Shown: positions 34,906 through 44,323, numbered from the stretch's first letter. The stretch is DNA of 64,000 nt from SPJN01 sp965229935 (GCA_965229935.1 CBDDKB010000002.1:2356001-2420000), one strand, 5' to 3'. Notes: generated by a model not told the origin, from the letters alone. Translations and numbers: made by a program.

Positions 34906-36170
34906 GCTGGCGTGTTGTGATCTTATTGCTCGTCGGTTTGGGCTGGTCGCTTGCGGCCAATGCCCATTCCCGCAGCGAAAGTTTCTCAACCTGGCATGTG
35001 GGGGCGGACGGGGTCGTGACAGGCTCCCTCTCAATGCTGGCACGCGAAGCGACGCGCATTCCTGTTGAAAGCGCAAGCCTATCTGATCAGGTCACGCGGC
35101 GTTATTTTGCAGACCGTTTTCAGGTCGCTGGGCCTGAGGGGGTTTGCCCCCTGATGGCGGTTGATGGGCTGCCGACATTATTGCCTGTCAGTGGCGGTTA
35201 TGTGCGGTTGGAATTCGCCTTTGATTGTCAGGCCGCTATTGCGCAAGAACAGGATAGCGTGCCCGTTTTGACCCTGACCAATGACAGTCTGTTTGAGCTG
35301 ATCACCTCCCACATTCATTATGCCCGTATTCGCGGTGGCGACGGGGGAATGGATGAACAGGTGATTACTTTTGATCGTCGCACGATTGTGTTGCAACAGC
35401 CTGACGATGTAGAGGCTGCGCCACGCAGTACAGCAGAAACCATCACTGATTTTTTGCAAATTGGGTTTGACCATATTCTTAGCGGCCTTGATCACCTTGC
35501 CTTTTTATTGGGTATCATGGTGCTTGCCGGGCGTTGGCGCATCATGGCGCTGGCTATTACCGGGTTCACCCTAGGGCACGCCATCACAATTGCGTTAGCG
35601 GTATTGGAAATTGTAACCCCCAACAGCAAAATGATCGAAGCGGGCATCGGTTACACCATTGCGCTGGTGGCAGTGGAATATATTGGCGAGCGGACCGGCC
35701 TTTCCAAATGGCTTGGACTTGGTCTGACAGGGCTTTTGGCTGTAATGGCAGGCCTGTCATTCATCAGCGCCCACCCAAGATTGCCTGACCCTTACGTGTT
35801 GGCGGGGCTTGGCCTCTTTACCCTGTGCTATATGCAGTTGGTGGGCCATTTGGCATCCTCCAACGCAAAGGGGCTGACATGGTTGCGTGTCGGCGTAACC
35901 GCCATGTTTGGCCTGATCCACGGATTTGGCTTTGGTGGTAGCTTGCTTGATCTGGGGATCGGCCGCGATCAGGTTGTCACGATGTTGATCGGGTTTAATC
36001 TGGGAGTAGAGCTGGGCCAGCTTGTGCTTGTCGTCAGCGGGCTTGTTTTGTTTTTTGTTGCCGCGCGTCTTGCGCCCAAATTGCGGGAGCCACTACTTGC
36101 TGAATTGTGTATGAGTGGTTTGGCGGGGCTGGGCCTTTATTGGTTTATAGGCCGCGCCTTTTTGCTTTAG
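34902..36170 (+). CDS. HupE/UreJ-type membrane protein with exported N-terminal domain
   Basis: 422 residues: a signal peptide (cleavage after AANA, about residue 23), a periplasmic N-terminal domain to about 180, then six or seven membrane spans with the HupE/UreJ_2 pattern GFDHILSGLDHLAFLL, TLGHAITIAL and GLIHGFGFGGSL. HupE/UreJ proteins are linked to nickel uptake, but this two-domain form is widespread without hydrogenase or urease, and none is present here. The start ATG overlaps the preceding foldase stop. Convergent with the YcgN gene, with only 3 nt between. Confidence 0.85.
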   Translation: MSWRVVILLLVGLGWSLAANAHSRSESFSTWHVGADGVVTGSLSMLAREATRIPVESASLSDQVTRRYFADRFQVAGPEGVCPLMAVDGLPTLLPVSGGYVRLEFAFDCQAAIAQEQDSVPVLTLTNDSLFELITSHIHYARIRGGDGGMDEQVITFDRRTIVLQQPDDVEAAPRSTAETITDFLQIGFDHILSGLDHLAFLLGIMVLAGRWRIMALAITGFTLGHAITIALAVLEIVTPNSKMIEAGIGYTIALVAVEYIGERTGLSKWLGLGLTGLLAVMAGLSFISAHPRLPDPYVLAGLGLFTLCYMQLVGHLASSNAKGLTWLRVGVTAMFGLIHGFGFGGSLLDLGIGRDQVVTMLIGFNLGVELGQLVLVVSGLVLFFVAARLAPKLREPLLAELCMSGLAGLGLYWFIGRAFLL

Positions 36171-36173
36171 CTT

Positions 36174-36641
36174 TTATTCAGGCCAGTGAACAAGGTGGCC
36201 GGGCAGGTCTACTTCGTCGACTTCTTCTTCCCGGTGAATGCGGTTGGCAACCGACATGCCCGCCCAATGAACAGAGTCTGGATTGCCGCTGATCAGCGGG
36301 TGCCAGTCAGGCAGGGGCTGATTATTAGCGATCAGACGATAGGCACAGGTTGAGGGCATCCACTCAAGCCCTTTGGCCTTTTGTGGATCAAGCACCACAC
36401 AGTCGGGCACATAAGTCAGCCGGTCTGGATAGTTGGTGCAGCGGCAGGTTTCGCAATCAAGCAATTTGCAGCCGACATCGGTGTAAAAGATGCGGCCCGT
36501 ATCCTCATCCTCCAGCTTTAACAGGCAGCAGCGCCCACACCCGTCGCACAGGCTTTCCCACTCGTCAGTGGTCATGTCCTCCAGCTTTTTGGTTTCCCAA
36601 AATGGTTTGCCAGATGGTTTGTCAGCGCGTGTGTCAGTCAT
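36174..36641 (-). CDS. YcgN-family (UPF0260) cysteine-cluster protein
   Basis: 155-residue UPF0260/YcgN protein of unknown role. It carries CDGCGRCC near residue 33, then CKLLDCETCRC near 60, the CxxCxxCC pattern expected to bind zinc or an iron-sulfur cluster, and ends with the conserved PLPDWHPL segment. The frame is open to 36692; the ATG at 36641 gives the family length. It diverges from the SRAP gene with 87 nt between, which must carry both promoters. Confidence 0.9.
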   Translation of the reverse strand: MTDTRADKPSGKPFWETKKLEDMTTDEWESLCDGCGRCCLLKLEDEDTGRIFYTDVGCKLLDCETCRCTNYPDRLTYVPDCVVLDPQKAKGLEWMPSTCAYRLIANNQPLPDWHPLISGNPDSVHWAGMSVANRIHREEEVDEVDLPGHLVHWPE

Positions 36642-36728
36642 GGGGCTTGTTGGATCATGACAGGGCAGGTAAATCAATAAGGGAATAGGCAAGCAATAAG
36701 GAAATAACCAAGAAAGGGTGGCGCGACC

Positions 36729-37475
36729 ATGTGCGGGCGGTTTTTAGTGACATCAACGCAGGAGGCGATGATCGCCTTTGCCCGCGCGATGGGCAGCTAT
36801 GCCGTCAAACCCTGCTATAATATCGGCCCGACATTACCCGTGCCCGTGATCCGCGAAACAGGAAAGGGGCGCGAGATTGTGCCGATGCGCTGGGGCTTTA
36901 TCCCCGGATGGATGAAGCAGGTGCCCGACAAACCCTTTATCAATGCGCGCGCTGAAACAATCGAAGATAAGCCAAGTTTCAAGTCTGCGATCAAGCGGCG
37001 GCGCGGCATCATCCCCGCCGACGGGTTTTATGAATGGGCCCATAAGCTGAAGAAAACCCCTGAAGGGGGCCGTGATCCCAAACAACCCTATCTGATCACC
37101 ACCAGTTCGGGGGAGCCGATGGCCATGGCCGCGATTTGGGAACGGTGGCAACATGCGGACGGGTCAGACGTGGAAACGGTGGCCATCGTCACTGTTGCCG
37201 CGAACAAAACGCTGGCGCCTATTCATCACCGGATGCCCGTATTGCTGCATCCTGATGACTTTGACTTGTGGCTGACAGGGCCGGAAGACGAGCAATTGAC
37301 AGGCCCGATTGATGGGCGTGTGCGGCGCTTGATGCAGCCTGCGCCAGATGATTTCCTCACGATCCGGCCTGTGTCAAAACGGGTCAACGCGATCCGCAAT
37401 AATGACCCATCATTGCTTGATGAGGTTGAAGAAGATAGCGGGGATGAGAAAAAGGAACAGCTATCCCTTTTTTAA
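36729..37475 (+). CDS. SOS response-associated peptidase (SRAP/HMCES family)
   Basis: 248-residue SRAP protein (YedK/HMCES), which forms a covalent thiazolidine crosslink with abasic sites in single-stranded DNA. All expected active residues are present: Cys2 in MCGRF, Asn72 in NARAET, Glu102 in GFYEW and the His pair in HHRMPV near 166. Length is typical. Its stop overlaps by 4 nt the end of the convergent GNAT gene. Confidence 0.92.
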   Translation: MCGRFLVTSTQEAMIAFARAMGSYAVKPCYNIGPTLPVPVIRETGKGREIVPMRWGFIPGWMKQVPDKPFINARAETIEDKPSFKSAIKRRRGIIPADGFYEWAHKLKKTPEGGRDPKQPYLITTSSGEPMAMAAIWERWQHADGSDVETVAIVTVAANKTLAPIHHRMPVLLHPDDFDLWLTGPEDEQLTGPIDGRVRRLMQPAPDDFLTIRPVSKRVNAIRNNDPSLLDEVEEDSGDEKKEQLSLF

Positions 37476-37882
37476 TGGTCGATCAGGCGTTTGCCCAGTG
37501 TGGCAACAGCCTGCACCTCATACCCCAGCGCTTCATAAAAGCCTAAGGCCGCTTCATTGTCTGTGCGCACCATCAATTGTGATTTGGGAATGTTGCGGGC
37601 GCTGATCCAATCTTCTGCTGCCTGCATCAATTTGCGGCCCAGACCGTTGCGTTGCGCATTTGGGTCAACGGCCAAGTAATAGACCCAGCCACGATGGCCA
37701 TCCTCCCCCACCATAACGGACCCGATGATCACGCCATTCTGTTCGCTGACAATAATGGTAGAGTTTTCGCCCAACATAGCACGGTCAAAATCCTTTACCG
37801 GGTCATTCCACGGGCGCGTCAGGTCGCAAGCCTGCCATAGGGCGATAATGGTATCGCGGTCTTGTTCTGTTGCAATTCTCAT
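37472..37882 (-). CDS. GNAT-family acetyltransferase (YpeA-like)
   Basis: 136-residue GCN5-related N-acetyltransferase. The acetyl-CoA-binding QRNGLGRKLMQ is near residue 77, preceded by YYLAVDPNA, and the fold closes with EAALGFYEALGY. It resembles the YpeA subgroup of unknown acceptor specificity. Its start overlaps the stop of the flavoprotein gene by 4 nt, so it is the last gene of a minus-strand tsaC-flavoprotein-GNAT operon. Confidence 0.87.
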   Translation of the reverse strand: MRIATEQDRDTIIALWQACDLTRPWNDPVKDFDRAMLGENSTIIVSEQNGVIIGSVMVGEDGHRGWVYYLAVDPNAQRNGLGRKLMQAAEDWISARNIPKSQLMVRTDNEAALGFYEALGYEVQAVATLGKRLIDH

Positions 37883-39291
37883 CCCAGCACCTTGCCGGGG
37901 TTGAGAATATGGCGCGGGTCAAGCGCCTGCTTAATCGCCTGCATGGTGGCAAGCGTTACAGGGTCTTTATAGCGTTTCAAATGGGCGACCTTCATTTGGC
38001 CGATGCCATGTTCTGCTGAGATTGACCCGCCGAATCTGACCACCAAATCATGAACCGCAGTCTGGATTTCATCCCAGCGGGCAAGATAGGCAGCTTTGTC
38101 GGCGCCTTCTGGCTGGGTTAAATTATAATGGATATTGCCATCGCCCATATGGCCGAACGCGACGATCCGAATGCCGGGACACAGATCGGTCACAAGCTGT
38201 TCTGCCGCCGCCAGAAAGGCAGGAATGGCAGATACTGGCACGGCGATGTCATGCTTGATAGAGCCGCCTTCGGGCTTTTGCACCTCAGGCAGGGTTTCGC
38301 GTAACGCCCAGAATTGTTTGGCCTGTTGCCCTGATTGGGCAATGACAATATCGGCGGCAATTTCGGCAGCAAGCGCATTTGCTAATGCCTGTTCAATCCG
38401 CGGGGCAAGATCATCGCCCTGTCCGCTGGTGGCTTCTAGCAAGACTGCCCACGCAGGCAAGGGCATGAAAGGTTGTAGTAATTCCGGGCGGTGCGCGGCA
38501 AGGAATTGAAGGCCGACTTGCGGCATAAACTCAAACGCGGTCAGCCCATTGCCGGTTTCCTGCTGCATATGGGTCAGTAATGCAAGGGCCTGTTCTGGGC
38601 TTTCAAGCGCGACCATGGCGGTCGCGCGTTGCCGGGGCGCAGGCTGCAGCGCCAGTCGCGCCGCCGTGATGATGCCTAATGTGCCTTCTGATCCGATCAG
38701 CAATTGTTTCAGATCATAGCCAGTATTGTCTTTTCTTAGCCCACCCATCAAATCAATGACCTGCCCGTCCGCCAACACAGCCTCAAGCCCCAGCACTTGC
38801 GCGCGCGTATTGCCATAGCGCAGAACGGCAGTGCCGCCGGCATTGGTGGCAAGATTGCCACCGATTGTGCAACTGCCCTCAGATGCCATGCTAAGGGGCA
38901 GATAAAGCCCCGCGTCGGCAGCGTGCGACTGCGCAACGGCAAGCGTCATGCCTGCTGCCACGCTGATCGATTGATTGTCACGGTCAAGCTCATGCAATTG
39001 GGTCATGCGATCCAATGATAGGATGATCGTGCTGCCATCTTCGGGCGGGGTTTGACCGCCGACATTGCCCGTATTGCCCCCTTGCGGGGTGATGGGCTGA
39101 CGGGCCTGATAACAGGCGGCAAGGCAGGCTGACACCTCTGCCGTGTTGGCAGGGCGCAACATCAACGCAGCCGCGCCATGATACTTCCCGCGTGGTTCTA
39201 CCAAACGTGGCGCAATCACATCTTGGTCGGTGACAAATCCCTTGTCCCCCACAATGTTGTGCAGGGTCGCTTTCAATGCGGCATCAATCAT
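37879..39291 (-). CDS. FAD-binding oxidoreductase (GlcD/D-2-hydroxyacid dehydrogenase type)
   Basis: 470-residue flavoprotein of the FAD-linked oxidase family that oxidises D-2-hydroxyacids (glycolate, D-lactate, D-2-hydroxyglutarate). FAD contacts appear in TPQGGNTGNVGGQTP near residue 70, SEGSCTIGGNLATNAGG near 140 and GSEGTLGIITAA near 202. The C-terminal FAFGHMGDGNIHYN-like stretch and SAEHGIGQMK end the family pattern. No GlcE or GlcF gene adjoins it, so D-2-hydroxyglutarate or D-lactate dehydrogenase is more likely than glycolate oxidase. It overlaps tsaC by 8 nt. Confidence 0.87.
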   Translation of the reverse strand: MIDAALKATLHNIVGDKGFVTDQDVIAPRLVEPRGKYHGAAALMLRPANTAEVSACLAACYQARQPITPQGGNTGNVGGQTPPEDGSTIILSLDRMTQLHELDRDNQSISVAAGMTLAVAQSHAADAGLYLPLSMASEGSCTIGGNLATNAGGTAVLRYGNTRAQVLGLEAVLADGQVIDLMGGLRKDNTGYDLKQLLIGSEGTLGIITAARLALQPAPRQRATAMVALESPEQALALLTHMQQETGNGLTAFEFMPQVGLQFLAAHRPELLQPFMPLPAWAVLLEATSGQGDDLAPRIEQALANALAAEIAADIVIAQSGQQAKQFWALRETLPEVQKPEGGSIKHDIAVPVSAIPAFLAAAEQLVTDLCPGIRIVAFGHMGDGNIHYNLTQPEGADKAAYLARWDEIQTAVHDLVVRFGGSISAEHGIGQMKVAHLKRYKDPVTLATMQAIKQALDPRHILNPGKVLG

Positions 39292-40240
39292 GGGCAGCCC
39301 GCCTTAACCTGTCATTGATCGCGATGCCCAGACCCGTTTCCGGGATGGGCATAATGGCAAGCCCAGTGGCGTCGCTGGCGTCGGCAGCGCGCATTTGGGC
39401 GAATAGATTTGCAGCAGCCTCTACCAAGTCACCGGATGCTGACAGGGGGAAGAGGGGGCCTGTGTAATCAGGTGCGGGGCCAAATTGCAGCAGTGCCTCT
39501 CCCTGTTCTGCAGTTACTGCGTTTAGGCGCAGCGGCTTGGTCGGTGCATAATGGCTGCGCAATTGCCCCGGCGCTTCGACGGTGCCGGGGGTTCCTTCGC
39601 CGATCTTGGGCGGCTTGCCAATAACAGCCTCTATCATGTCGGGTGTAATGGTGCCCGGGCGCAGTAAAATGACATCATCCCCGTCGGGCTTAACGATGGT
39701 GCTTTCAATTCCGGCCTTGCAGGGCCCGCCATCAAGAATAGCGGCAACTTTGTCGCCCAGCCCCTCAAACACATGAGTTGCGGTGGTTGGGCTGATTTTG
39801 CCAGACGGATTGGCGCTGGGGGCAGCTAATGGCATGCCATAGCGCGCCAGCAAGTCCTGGGCGACCGGATGGGCCGGAACCCGTACCGCAAGCGTATCAA
39901 GATCAGCGGTCACAAGGGCATGGACCGGGCTTTCGGGCCTATGCGGTAAAACCATCGTAAAGGGGCCGGGCCAGAAGGCAGCGGCCAATTTTTGGGCCAA
40001 TGGTGAAAAATCCACCAATTCTGCGGCTTTTTCGGCATTTTCTACATGAACAATCAAGGGATTGAACTGCGGGCGCCCCTTGGCGGCAAAAATGCCCGCG
40101 ACCGCCTGTCCCTTTGTGGCATCTGCTGCCAAGCCATACACTGTCTCAGTTGGCAGTCCGACCAACCGTCCTTGTTCAAGGGCGGTCAGCGCCTCCTCAA
40201 CGGTGCTGCTTTCTTGTGATATTGTTTTGGCGTCAGTCAT
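39284..40240 (-). CDS. tsaC: L-threonylcarbamoyladenylate synthase (Sua5/YrdC family)
   Basis: 318-residue enzyme making threonylcarbamoyl-AMP for the t6A37 modification of ANN-decoding tRNAs. The YrdC core shows GLPTETVYGLAADA at residues 27-40, KGRPQFNPLIVHV near 54 and PSANPSGKISPT near 138. A C-terminal Sua5 domain follows (APGQLRSHYAPTKPLRL), giving the long Sua5 form. It is the first gene of the minus-strand operon and diverges from the acyl-CoA dehydrogenase, with 86 nt between. Confidence 0.93.
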   Translation of the reverse strand: MTDAKTISQESSTVEEALTALEQGRLVGLPTETVYGLAADATKGQAVAGIFAAKGRPQFNPLIVHVENAEKAAELVDFSPLAQKLAAAFWPGPFTMVLPHRPESPVHALVTADLDTLAVRVPAHPVAQDLLARYGMPLAAPSANPSGKISPTTATHVFEGLGDKVAAILDGGPCKAGIESTIVKPDGDDVILLRPGTITPDMIEAVIGKPPKIGEGTPGTVEAPGQLRSHYAPTKPLRLNAVTAEQGEALLQFGPAPDYTGPLFPLSASGDLVEAAANLFAQMRAADASDATGLAIMPIPETGLGIAINDRLRRAAHD

Positions 40241-40326
40241 TGTCCGCTTTTGTTGCGTGGCAAACAGGAAAGGTCAATCTGTCAATTAGGCTGAATTCCG
40301 GGGGGAATGACAAGGGATAGTTGACG

Positions 40327-42129
40327 ATGCTTTATGATGCACCGGTCAAAGATATGCGGTTCTTGCTAACCCATATCGGTAAATTGAATGAATTGGGCAC
40401 AACCAGCCTTTATCAGGATTTGGTTTCTGATGATCTGGTTGATGCTATTTTGACAGAAGCGGGCCGCTTTTCGGCTGAGGTTTTGGCACCGATCAATCGG
40501 CAAGGTGACCTGCAAGGATCACACATTGTTGCTGATGAAGTGCGCACCCCCGACGGGTTTAAGGATGCCTATCTGGCCTATGTCGAACAGGGCTGGGCAT
40601 CAGTTTCAGGTCCAGTTGATTTTGGCGGTCAAGGCCTGCCGGGCGCGTTCTCTTTCCTTGTGCAGGAAATGGTCTTTGCGGCCAATTTGGCCTTTGGGCT
40701 GTGCCCCATGCTGTCTGTTGGTGCGGCTGAGGCCTTGGAGGCCCATGGCAGTGATGAGTTAAAAGCGCTTTATCTGCCCAAAATGATCTCGGGCGAGTGG
40801 ACCGGGGCGATGGATTTGACAGAACCCCATGCGGGGTCAGACGTTGGTGCCCTGCGCGCCAAGGCTGTTCCTGCAGACGATGGCACCTACCGGATTTCGG
40901 GGAATAAAATTTTTATCACATTTGGTGACCATGATTTTACAGACAATGTGATCCATCTTGTGCTGGCCCGTTTGCCTGATGCGCAGCCCGGCACAAAAGG
41001 TATTTCACTGTTCTTGGTGCCGAAATTTCTGGTCAATGATGATGGGTCCATCGGTGCGCGCAATGATGTGAAAGTCACGGCGCTTGAACACAAGATGGGC
41101 ATTCATGCCTCCCCCACTTGCGCAATGGCCTTTGGTGAAGAGGGCGAGGGGGCCGTTGGCTATCTGATCGGCGAACCCCATCGGGGTATGGCTGCCATGT
41201 TCACCATGATGAACAATGCCCGTCTGAATGTGGGCATTCAGGGCGTCGCAGCCGCAGAAGCGGCCTATCAACAGGCATTAAGCTTTGCGCAGGACCGCGT
41301 ACAGGGCCGTGCGCCCGGCACGCCTGCCGATCAAAGCTCTGCCATTATTGACCATCCTGACGTGCGCCGGAATCTTTTGTTGATGAAGGCTAAGACCGAA
41401 GCTGCCCGCGCTATTTGCGTAATGACGGCGGGGGCGCTTGATCATGCCCGCGCATTGGAAGACGCGGATGATCGTCAGCGTGCAAAATTGCGGGCAGATT
41501 TCCTGACCCCGATTGCAAAAGCATGGTCAACCGACATTGGGGTAGAGGTTGCCTCAATCGGTGTGCAGGTTCATGGCGGCATGGGCTTTATCGAAGAAAC
41601 AGGGGCTGCACAGTTTATGCGCGATAGCCGTATTGCGCCGATCTATGAAGGCACCAACGGCATTCAGTCTATCGACCTTGTGATGCGGAAACTGCCGCTT
41701 GATGAAGGGCGCGTTGCAGAACAATTCTTTGCAGAAATTGAGGAAACGGCCGAGGCGCTTGCGGGGCATGACAATGCCGCCCTTGCCCGCTTGGCGGCAC
41801 CCTTGCAGGCTGCGCTTGTAGCGGCACAGGAGGCCACAAAATGGCTGAATGAGCGCGCCGCTCAAAACCCAACCGATTTGCTTGCCGGGGCAACCCCCTA
41901 TTGCACCATGATGGGCGATCTTTTTGGCGGTTGGCTTTTGTCTAAAAAGGCGCTTATTGCTTTTGAAGAAGGTGCCGACATATGGGGCGATGCCTTCGTT
42001 TCAGCACGGCTTGAGACTGCAGGCTTCTTCGCGAGCCAAATATTACCGCAGGTTGCCGCAGGGGCATCTGCCGTTCAGGGCGGTGCAGAAGGTTTGTTCG
42101 GTCTCGATCCCATTGCGTTGAAGGCCTGA
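40327..42129 (+). CDS. Acyl-CoA dehydrogenase, long form with C-terminal extension
   Basis: 600-residue flavoprotein. Acyl-CoA dehydrogenase N-terminal, middle (MDLTEPHAGSDVGALRAKA near residue 160) and catalytic C-terminal domains (QVHGGMGFIEETGAAQFMRDSRIAPIYEGTNGIQS near 412) are present. The catalytic Glu is in YEGTNG. An extra C-terminal domain of about 130 residues follows, as in long ACADs of the type that includes DmdC (methylmercaptopropionyl-CoA dehydrogenase). The substrate cannot be told by eye. The frame opens with TTG at 40321, but AAGGGA fits the ATG at 40327. Confidence 0.92.
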   Translation: MLYDAPVKDMRFLLTHIGKLNELGTTSLYQDLVSDDLVDAILTEAGRFSAEVLAPINRQGDLQGSHIVADEVRTPDGFKDAYLAYVEQGWASVSGPVDFGGQGLPGAFSFLVQEMVFAANLAFGLCPMLSVGAAEALEAHGSDELKALYLPKMISGEWTGAMDLTEPHAGSDVGALRAKAVPADDGTYRISGNKIFITFGDHDFTDNVIHLVLARLPDAQPGTKGISLFLVPKFLVNDDGSIGARNDVKVTALEHKMGIHASPTCAMAFGEEGEGAVGYLIGEPHRGMAAMFTMMNNARLNVGIQGVAAAEAAYQQALSFAQDRVQGRAPGTPADQSSAIIDHPDVRRNLLLMKAKTEAARAICVMTAGALDHARALEDADDRQRAKLRADFLTPIAKAWSTDIGVEVASIGVQVHGGMGFIEETGAAQFMRDSRIAPIYEGTNGIQSIDLVMRKLPLDEGRVAEQFFAEIEETAEALAGHDNAALARLAAPLQAALVAAQEATKWLNERAAQNPTDLLAGATPYCTMMGDLFGGWLLSKKALIAFEEGADIWGDAFVSARLETAGFFASQILPQVAAGASAVQGGAEGLFGLDPIALKA

Positions 42130-42175
42130 TACCCGATAAGGTCGGGCATTGCTATTCACAAATTGAAAGGCCCTG

Positions 42176-42196
42176 CCTGCCTTTTATAAAGGGAGG
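42176..42196 (+). repeat. Inverted repeat covering the Shine-Dalgarno of the MBL-fold gene
   Basis: CCTGCCTTT (42176-42184) and AAAGGGAGG (42188-42196) pair with one mismatch across a 3-nt spacer. The right arm contains the purine-rich AGGGAGG that is the best ribosome-binding candidate for the ATG at 42209. It could mask that site or act as a weak terminator after the dehydrogenase; no T run follows. Confidence 0.45.
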
Positions 42197-42208
42197 CGGG
42201 GTTGGCTT

Positions 42209-43306
42209 ATGACCGATCAAACTGCCGATCCGATGCAAATGACGGATGATGTCTCAGGCGTGCCAATCGATGCGCACCCGATGACCTATCCGTTTGATGA
42301 AACCCCCGACAATGAAACCGCGCTGGAAATTTTGCCCGGCGTGTTTTGGATCAGAATGGGCCTCCCCATATCGCTTAACCACATCAATGTGTGGATGATC
42401 GACGATGGCGATGGCTGGGCGATTGTCGATACGGGCATGGCCCTACCGAAAACGCAGGCAGCATGGCGTGATGTGATTGCCAAACATGGTAAAGGCAAGC
42501 CGATCAAGCGTGTGTTCGTCACCCACTATCACCCCGACCATTCTGGCAATGCAGGCTTTCTTGCCAAGGAATTCGGCGCTGACTTGTATATGAGCCAGCT
42601 CGAATATCTAACAACGCGCGCCTATTATGCCGAAGCTGCGGCCGCCACAGCGGATGCTGCGCCCGATGGTGTGCCATCCCCATGGGGCAAACTGGCGGGC
42701 TTTGACGAAGATTTTGGTGGCAGGCGCAGTGCGGCAGGCTTCAAAATGATGATGACCCCGCTTCCCATGTATTGCCATAATTTGCGGGAGGGGGACGAGT
42801 TCAAGATCGGTGATCGCGAATTTGAAGTTCTGATCGGTCGTGGTCACGCGCCAGAGCATGTCTGCCTATATTGTAAGGATGATGGCTTTATGTTTTCGGG
42901 CGATCAGATCCTGCCGCGCATTTCATCGAACGTGTCTGTCAGCTCATCAGACCCGAAGGGCGACCCCCTGTCTGATTGGTTGGAATCTTGTGATCGTTTG
43001 CGCCGCCGCGTGCCGGGCGACACACTGATCCTGCCAGCGCATAATGAACCTTTTAAGGGTGCGCCTGCCCGTCTGACCGACCTGATTAATGGTCACGAAG
43101 AAGGGATGCGCAATTTGATGAGCTTGTGCGAAACCCCCAAAAAGGCGGTTGAGGTGTTTCCTGCCCTGTTTAAACGTGAAATTGGGCGCGAACATTATGG
43201 CCTTGCCACGGGTGAGGCCTTGGCCCATCTAAACTGTCTTGTCGGGCGTGGATTAATGACCCGCAATGTGGGCGAAGATGGCGCGTGGTATTTTCAGGCG
43301 GCATAA
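42209..43306 (+). CDS. Metallo-beta-lactamase-fold hydrolase
   Basis: 365-residue MBL-fold protein. The metal motif THYHPDHSGN (HxHxDH) is near residue 109, and the further ligands appear in IGRGHAPEHVCLY near 212 and FSGDQILPRIS near 229. An extra C-terminal helical region of about 90 residues ends the protein, as in MBL proteins that hydrolyse thioesters or other acyl compounds. It lies between the acyl-CoA dehydrogenase and an SDR, so an acyl-thioester substrate is plausible but inferred. Confidence 0.88.
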   Translation: MTDQTADPMQMTDDVSGVPIDAHPMTYPFDETPDNETALEILPGVFWIRMGLPISLNHINVWMIDDGDGWAIVDTGMALPKTQAAWRDVIAKHGKGKPIKRVFVTHYHPDHSGNAGFLAKEFGADLYMSQLEYLTTRAYYAEAAAATADAAPDGVPSPWGKLAGFDEDFGGRRSAAGFKMMMTPLPMYCHNLREGDEFKIGDREFEVLIGRGHAPEHVCLYCKDDGFMFSGDQILPRISSNVSVSSSDPKGDPLSDWLESCDRLRRRVPGDTLILPAHNEPFKGAPARLTDLINGHEEGMRNLMSLCETPKKAVEVFPALFKREIGREHYGLATGEALAHLNCLVGRGLMTRNVGEDGAWYFQAA

Positions 43307-43433
43307 TCCGCGCGCTTTTGCGGCATTTTCCCTGACAGAGCCTGCCTGAATGGTCTAGACTATTGGTCATTCAATGCGCTCACGCTAATTAAGCTCCGCG
43401 GGGGCGCGCGAAAAGATGATCAGGGGGACAGCT

Positions 43434-44297
43434 ATGACGTCACTTGCCGGAAAAACCCTATTTATGACCGGGGGCAGCCGCGGCATCGGCCTTGCGATTG
43501 CCAAACGCGCAGCCCAAGACGGGGCCAATATTGCGATCGCAGCGAAAACAGCAGAACCCCATCCCAAATTGCCCGGCACGATCTTTACCGCGGCTGAGGA
43601 GATTGAGGCGGCGGGCGGCAAGGCCCTGCCGGTTTTGTGTGATATTCGCGAAGAAGATCAGGTCGCCGCAGCAGTGGCGCAAACAGTTGATAAATTTGGC
43701 GGCATTGATATTTGCGTGAACAATGCAAGCGCCATATCCATGACCAATACCGAAGACACGCCGATGAAAAAATATGATCTGATGCATCAGATCAATATTC
43801 GCGGCACTTTCATGACCTCAAAAATCTGCCTGCCGCATCTGAAAAAGGCTGCAAATCCGCATATTTTGAACCTGTCCCCACCGCTTGATATGGATGCCAA
43901 GTGGTTTTCTATGTCCGTTGCCTACACGATGGCCAAATATGGGATGAGCATGTGCGTCCTTGGCATGGCCGAAGAATTCAAACCTTATGGCATTGGTGTG
44001 AATGCCTTGTGGCCGCGCACGGCGATCCAGACCGCTGCAGTGGGCAATGTGCTGGGCGGTGATCAAGTGATGGCTCGTTCCCGCCGCCCCGATATTATGG
44101 CCGATGCGGCGTGGCACATCCTGACCCAGCCGGGTAAGGAGTGCAGCGGCAATTTCTTCATTGATGATCTTGTGCTGGCAAAGTATGCAGGCGTCACAGA
44201 TTTTTCCCGCTATTCAGATGTGCCGGAAACCGAGCTAATCCCGGATTTCTTTGTGCCTGACGATATGCCCCCGCCGCCCGGTTCTTTCGGTGCGTAA
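43434..44297 (+). CDS. SDR-family oxidoreductase (HSDL2-like)
   Basis: 287-residue short-chain dehydrogenase. It has TGGSRGIGLAIAKRAAQDGANIAIAAKT near residue 13, NNASAIS near 97, catalytic Ser in NLSPPLD and YTMAKYGMS with the Tyr/Lys pair near 163. The long loop after beta-2 (EPHPKLPGTIFTAAEEIEAAGG) is the signature of the hydroxysteroid-dehydrogenase-like-2 subgroup, linked to fatty-acid metabolism in eukaryotes. The ATG at 43434 has a strong CAGGGGGA site. The frame is open slightly further upstream but without a site. Confidence 0.88.
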   Translation: MTSLAGKTLFMTGGSRGIGLAIAKRAAQDGANIAIAAKTAEPHPKLPGTIFTAAEEIEAAGGKALPVLCDIREEDQVAAAVAQTVDKFGGIDICVNNASAISMTNTEDTPMKKYDLMHQINIRGTFMTSKICLPHLKKAANPHILNLSPPLDMDAKWFSMSVAYTMAKYGMSMCVLGMAEEFKPYGIGVNALWPRTAIQTAAVGNVLGGDQVMARSRRPDIMADAAWHILTQPGKECSGNFFIDDLVLAKYAGVTDFSRYSDVPETELIPDFFVPDDMPPPPGSFGA

Positions 44298-44323
44298 GAC
44301 CAAAATCAAGCGAAGGAATATGC

